Shown here: piece by piece, positions 4,770 to 7,199 of the stretch
Numbering within the stretch: the first letter of the stretch is position 1
Layout of the letters: the number at the start of each line of letters is the position of its first letter
Source of the DNA: Desulfobacteraceae bacterium
GTDB lineage: Bacteria; Desulfobacterota; DSM-4660; Desulfatiglandales; HGW-15
Direction: 5' to 3'
Length of the DNA stretch: 7,199 nucleotides
Assembly: GCA_003819975.1 (NCBI GenBank)
Contig: RPPU01000232.1
Span: forward strand, 1-7,199
The notes under the pieces: generated by a model
Databases searched by the model: none
What the model saw: only the letters and a program-made list of their open reading frames with translations
What the model was told of the DNA's origin: nothing
Translations under genes and position numbers: made by a program

Positions 4770-6431
4770 ATGGCTTATGAAGTATTGGCCCGTAAATGGC
4801 GACCTCAGGTTTTTGAGGATGTCATCGGCCAGGAACATATCACCCAGACTTTAATCAACGCGATCAAGAGCGAACGCGTGGCTCATGCCTATCTTTTCAG
4901 CGGCGCCAGAGGGGTCGGCAAGACTTCAGTAGCCCGGATCCTGGCCAAGGCGCTGAGCTGTCAACAGGGTGAACCGGGCATTCCCTGCAACCAATGCTCT
5001 TCCTGCCTGGAGATCACCCGCGGCGCTTCCACCGATGTCCAGGAAATCGACGGCGCCTCCAACCGGGGCATTGATGAGATCCGCAACCTGCGCGAGAATA
5101 TCAAATACCTGCCGTCCGGCGGCCGTTTTCGGGTCTATATCATTGATGAAGTCCATATGTTGACCCTGCCGGCTTTTAATGCCCTGCTCAAAACCCTTGA
5201 AGAACCGCCGCCGCACGTAAAATTCATTTTTGCCACCACAGAACCGCATAAAGTACCCATCACCATCTTATCCCGCTGCCAGCGTTTTGATTTTAAAAGA
5301 ATTCCCATGGCCCGCATGGTGGATTTATTAAAAAAAATAACCACCGAAGAAGGCATTGAGATCAGCCCAAAAGGTCTGATGCTCCTGGCCCGCGAATCCG
5401 AAGGCAGCATGCGCGATGCCGAAAGCTTGCTGGACCAGGTTATTTCCTACACCGGCGCCAAAGTTGAAGACAAAGCCATCACCGATATTCTGGGGATTAT
5501 CGACCGCACCATCCTGGCTGAAATCACGCGGGCCATTATCGAAAACCAACCCGGCCAATGCCTTGAAATCATCGAGCGAATCTACAATTACGGTTATGAC
5601 CTCAAGGAATTTTACCATTCCCTCATGGACCAGTTCCGAAATCTCCTGGTAGGCCTGATCGTGCCGGGCGGCGAATTATTGGACATGATCGAATCGGAAC
5701 GGGTCGAGCTGAAAACGCTGGCCGACCGGGCCGGGCAGGAACGGTTGCAACAATCCTTGAGTTTCCTGATCGCCAAAGAAGCGGGCTTGCGGTTTACCGC
5801 CAACCCGCGCCTGGTGCTGGAAGCCATTGTCATTAAACTCTGTCATCTGGACAAAATCCTGCCCGTGGAACAACTGCTTCAACGCTTGGCCGAACTCGAG
5901 ACCCGTTTGCCCGCAATAAACGCGCCGGCCGGTCGCCCGCCTATGACCGGCCCGGCCCGACCGGTCGGCTATGCTCCTGAACCTAAAAAAAGCTCCGGGC
6001 CTGCGGTCGGAACCCCGCCGGTTGCCGCATCCGGACCGGTTTCCGTGAAAAACGAAGACTGGAACGATTTTCAGGGTTTTGTCGCTTCAAAAAGCAAACC
6101 CATGTCCAATGTGATCAAGTCCTGGCATCTGACGCAAGTACGCGGCGATTCCTTGGAAATTTCCAGCACCGGCGATTCTTTTACCTCCGGTTATTTTAAT
6201 GATCCCGACAACCTGGTCAAACTGGAAACCCTGGCGCACGAATATTTCAAACGGCCGCTCAAGATCAAGCCCGTGGCCGCCACCGTCGGCAAAGAACCCG
6301 CCAAAACCGCTCCGGTACCGGAAAAGACGGCCAAGGCGTCCCCGGCTAAAACCGAATTCGGCCAACCGGTCCAGGACATTCTCGATTTGTTTCAGGGAAA
6401 AGTGAAAGAGGAAAACGGGCAGAAGAAGTAA
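4770..6431 (+). CDS. dnaX: DNA polymerase III subunit gamma/tau
   Basis: The 553-residue protein is the clamp-loader ATPase that opens and loads the sliding clamp and, as tau, ties polymerase cores and helicase into the replisome. Domain I begins MAYEVLARKWRPQVFEDVIGQ and carries Walker A GARGVGKTS (45-53), the zinc-binding cysteines 64, 73, 76 and 79, Walker B VYIIDE (122-127), sensor ATTE (155-158) and the SRC arginine-finger motif (168-170). Collar domain III covers about 220-365. A Pro/Ala-rich linker (about 385-425) leads to a tau C-terminal domain (about 427-510) and the terminal PVQDILDLFQGKV motif seen in many non-enteric tau proteins. ATG 4770 is chosen because the protein then starts as the family does; the frame stays open back into the tRNA (ATG 4698), which is not a real extension. 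The Shine-Dalgarno signal is weak. A-runs at 5330-5337 and 5985-5991 are possible slippage sites. Confidence 0.98.
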   Translation: MAYEVLARKWRPQVFEDVIGQEHITQTLINAIKSERVAHAYLFSGARGVGKTSVARILAKALSCQQGEPGIPCNQCSSCLEITRGASTDVQEIDGASNRGIDEIRNLRENIKYLPSGGRFRVYIIDEVHMLTLPAFNALLKTLEEPPPHVKFIFATTEPHKVPITILSRCQRFDFKRIPMARMVDLLKKITTEEGIEISPKGLMLLARESEGSMRDAESLLDQVISYTGAKVEDKAITDILGIIDRTILAEITRAIIENQPGQCLEIIERIYNYGYDLKEFYHSLMDQFRNLLVGLIVPGGELLDMIESERVELKTLADRAGQERLQQSLSFLIAKEAGLRFTANPRLVLEAIVIKLCHLDKILPVEQLLQRLAELETRLPAINAPAGRPPMTGPARPVGYAPEPKKSSGPAVGTPPVAASGPVSVKNEDWNDFQGFVASKSKPMSNVIKSWHLTQVRGDSLEISSTGDSFTSGYFNDPDNLVKLETLAHEYFKRPLKIKPVAATVGKEPAKTAPVPEKTAKASPAKTEFGQPVQDILDLFQGKVKEENGQKK

Positions 6432-6448
6432 AACGGCAAACATGAATA

Positions 6449-6469
6449 GTGAAACGTGAAAAGTAAAAG
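6449..6469 (+). repeat. Heptamer-type tandem repeat
   Basis: Three imperfect 7-base units follow each other: GTGAAAC, GTGAAAA and GTAAAAG. They lie 18 bases after the dnaX stop. GTGAAACGTGAAA-type strings are familiar to me as intergenic repeats in Desulfobacterota-like genomes; that recall is not checked. Confidence 0.5.
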
Positions 6470-6505
6470 AGAAAAACTAACAGCAAAATTTAAGAACAAA
6501 AGCTA

Positions 6506-6534
6506 TTGAGCGATAATTGGTTTTCTTATATATA
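6506..6534 (+). promoter_or_regulatory. Candidate promoter upstream of ybaB
   Basis: TTGAGC (4 of 6 to the -35 consensus) and TATATA (4 of 6 to -10) are separated by 17 bases in an A/T-rich stretch. It would give ybaB its own long leader of roughly 250 bases, independent of dnaX. However, a stem-loop at 6564-6598 lies between it and ybaB, so its role is uncertain. Confidence 0.35.
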
Positions 6535-6563
6535 AATATTTATGCACCCGTAGAGCTGATTGG

Positions 6564-6598
6564 TTTTTGCTTTTCTCCCTCTCAGAGAAAAGCAAAAA
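6564..6598. terminator. Perfect 14-bp stem-loop after dnaX
   Basis: TTTTTGCTTTTCTC (6564-6577) and GAGAAAAGCAAAAA (6585-6598) are perfect complements around a 7-base loop. It lies 133 bases past the dnaX stop. The right arm ends in A rather than T on the plus strand, so on that strand it lacks a classical U-tract. On the minus strand the same structure also ends in A-rich sequence. It may end or protect the dnaX transcript. Confidence 0.5.
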
Positions 6599-6606
6599 AG
6601 AATAAA

Positions 6607-6632
6607 ATCTTTGCGATCTCTGCGCCTCTGCG
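6607..6632 (+). repeat. Tandem TCTxTGCG repeat
   Basis: Three near-identical units follow one another, ATCTTTGCG, ATCTCTGCG and CCTCTGCG, then GTGAAAAAT. Strings of this CTTTGCG…CTCTGCGGTGAAA style are widespread intergenic repeats in many bacteria from my recall. No coding potential. Confidence 0.55.
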
Positions 6633-6666
6633 GTGAAAAATAGAGGACTAACAATTAATATCTCAA

Positions 6667-6780
6667 ACCGGCTGCAAGGCATCCGAAATTCCGAGGAGCG
6701 AGGCTGTACATCCTGTTACGCCGCAGCAACGAGGAATGAGGCAACGCCGTAGATGACGATTTTTCATCAGCCGATAAAAA
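6667..6780. repeat. Probable dispersed intergenic repeat element
   Basis: The stretch is richer in G and C than the bases before it and holds no gene. It contains two related 13-mers, CGAGGAGCGAGGC (6692-6704) and CGAGGAATGAGGC (6730-6742), 38 bases apart with 11 matches. It ends in GATGACGATTTTTCATC (6753-6769), a small hairpin. The GCAACGCCGTAGATGACG…TTTTTCATCAGCC pattern resembles multi-copy elements I associate with Desulfobacterota genomes. It reaches to just before the ybaB ribosome binding site. Confidence 0.45.
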
Positions 6781-6792
6781 GGAGGAAATGAC

Positions 6793-7122
6793 TTGAAAGG
6801 CATACCGAACATGGGCAACATCATGAAACAAGCCCAACAATTTCAGGCCAAAATGGCCAAGATGCAGGAAGACCTAGGCGATAAAACCGTGGAAGCCTCT
6901 GCCGGCGGCGGCATGATCACCGTCACCGCCAACGGCCGCCAGGAAATCATAGCCATCAAGATCGAAAAAGAAGTAGTCAACGCCGAGGATGTGGAGATGT
7001 TGCAAGACCTGGTCCTGGCCGCGGTCAATGACGCCCTCGGCAAAGCCAAAACCATGATGAACGACGAAATGGCCAACCTGACCAAAGGATTGGGGCTCCC
7101 GAATATACCGGGGTTGTTCTGA
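6793..7122 (+). CDS. ybaB: YbaB/EbfC family nucleoid-associated protein
   Basis: The 109-residue protein is of normal family length. It opens with MGNIMKQAQQFQAKMAKMQEDLGDKTVEASAGGGMITVTANGRQEI, the hallmark helix followed by the GGG(M/L)V-like strand, and ends MANLTKGLGLPNIPGLF. YbaB forms tweezer-like dimers that bind DNA without much sequence preference and is usually found between dnaX and recR. Here it follows dnaX by 361 bases, more than usual, because of inserted repeats. The start is TTG at 6793: AAAAAGGAGGA (6776-6786) is well placed for it, and the nearby ATG at 6788 meets a stop after two codons. Met7 at 6811 is a possible but less well-placed alternative. Confidence 0.96.
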   Translation: MKGIPNMGNIMKQAQQFQAKMAKMQEDLGDKTVEASAGGGMITVTANGRQEIIAIKIEKEVVNAEDVEMLQDLVLAAVNDALGKAKTMMNDEMANLTKGLGLPNIPGLF

Positions 7123-7130
7123 AAAAGATA

Positions 7131-7158
7131 GAAGTCAGAATCCAGAAGCCAGAATCCA
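7131..7158 (+). repeat. Two-unit 14-bp tandem repeat after ybaB
   Basis: GAAGTCAGAATCCA and GAAGCCAGAATCCA follow each other with one difference, eight bases after the ybaB stop. A GGATTC at 7173-7178 can pair with the second GAATCC. This CAGAATCCAGAA style is familiar as an intergenic repeat in Desulfobacterota-like genomes (unchecked recall). The rest of the window to 7199 holds no gene that I can see. Confidence 0.6.
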
Positions 7159-7199
7159 GCATAAACCAAAACCGGATTCCAGGCCGAAAGATTCGACAA

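Noticed and set aside
6793..7199. Long minus-strand frame across ybaB
   Set aside because: It is the shadow of ybaB and shows no protein family features.
7159..7199. Start of recR
   Set aside because: No plausible start codon with ribosome binding site or RecR-like residues before the window ends.

Overview
The window looks like an ordinary chromosomal segment from a mid-GC Gram-negative bacterium. The best guess is a member of the Desulfobacterota (classical Deltaproteobacteria). That guess rests on the order tRNA-Ser, dnaX, ybaB, on a cytidylate-kinase-like protein with a GCEAYPLAE-type nucleotide loop, and on several short dispersed intergenic repeats of a style I associate with such genomes. 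The assignment is an inference, not proven by the sequence.

Left part (1-1680, + strand): the tail of an unidentified gene overlaps by ATGA the start of a 287-residue protein with an N-terminal membrane hairpin and a long coiled-coil region. Next comes a small three-cysteine protein related to the thiouracil desulfidase TudS. Two strong stem-loops (1613-1635 and 1638-1678) close this block where it converges on the leftward genes.

Middle part (1679-4261, - strand): a type II toxin-antitoxin pair (Phd/YefM antitoxin then PIN-domain VapC toxin, with overlapping stop and start codons), an EamA/DMT-type transporter, and a cytidylate-kinase-like protein with a strong ribosome binding site. A 306-base gap (3224-3529) between the transporter and the kinase-like gene holds no convincing gene but does hold several inverted repeats. 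One of them could be a structured leader of the transporter mRNA.

Right part (4262-7199, + strand): a divergent intergenic region holds a second copy of the stem-loop found at 1641-1670, other inverted repeats and a candidate promoter. It leads to tRNA-Ser(GGA), and 22 bases later dnaX (DNA polymerase III tau/gamma) begins. A 361-base gap (6432-6792) is filled with three short repeat families, a 14-bp perfect stem-loop and a candidate promoter. ybaB (nucleoid-associated protein, TTG start) follows, then a fourth repeat. recR often comes next in this arrangement, but no coding start for it is visible before the window ends.

The tRNA-Ser/dnaX/ybaB block joins translation, replication and DNA-repair housekeeping. 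The left and middle genes are accessory and show no common pathway. I see no insertion sequence, phage gene, CRISPR array or clearly new multi-gene system. The best leads are the two-copy stem-loop element, the tRNA-dnaX junction, possible slippage sites in dnaX, and the structured gap upstream of the transporter.
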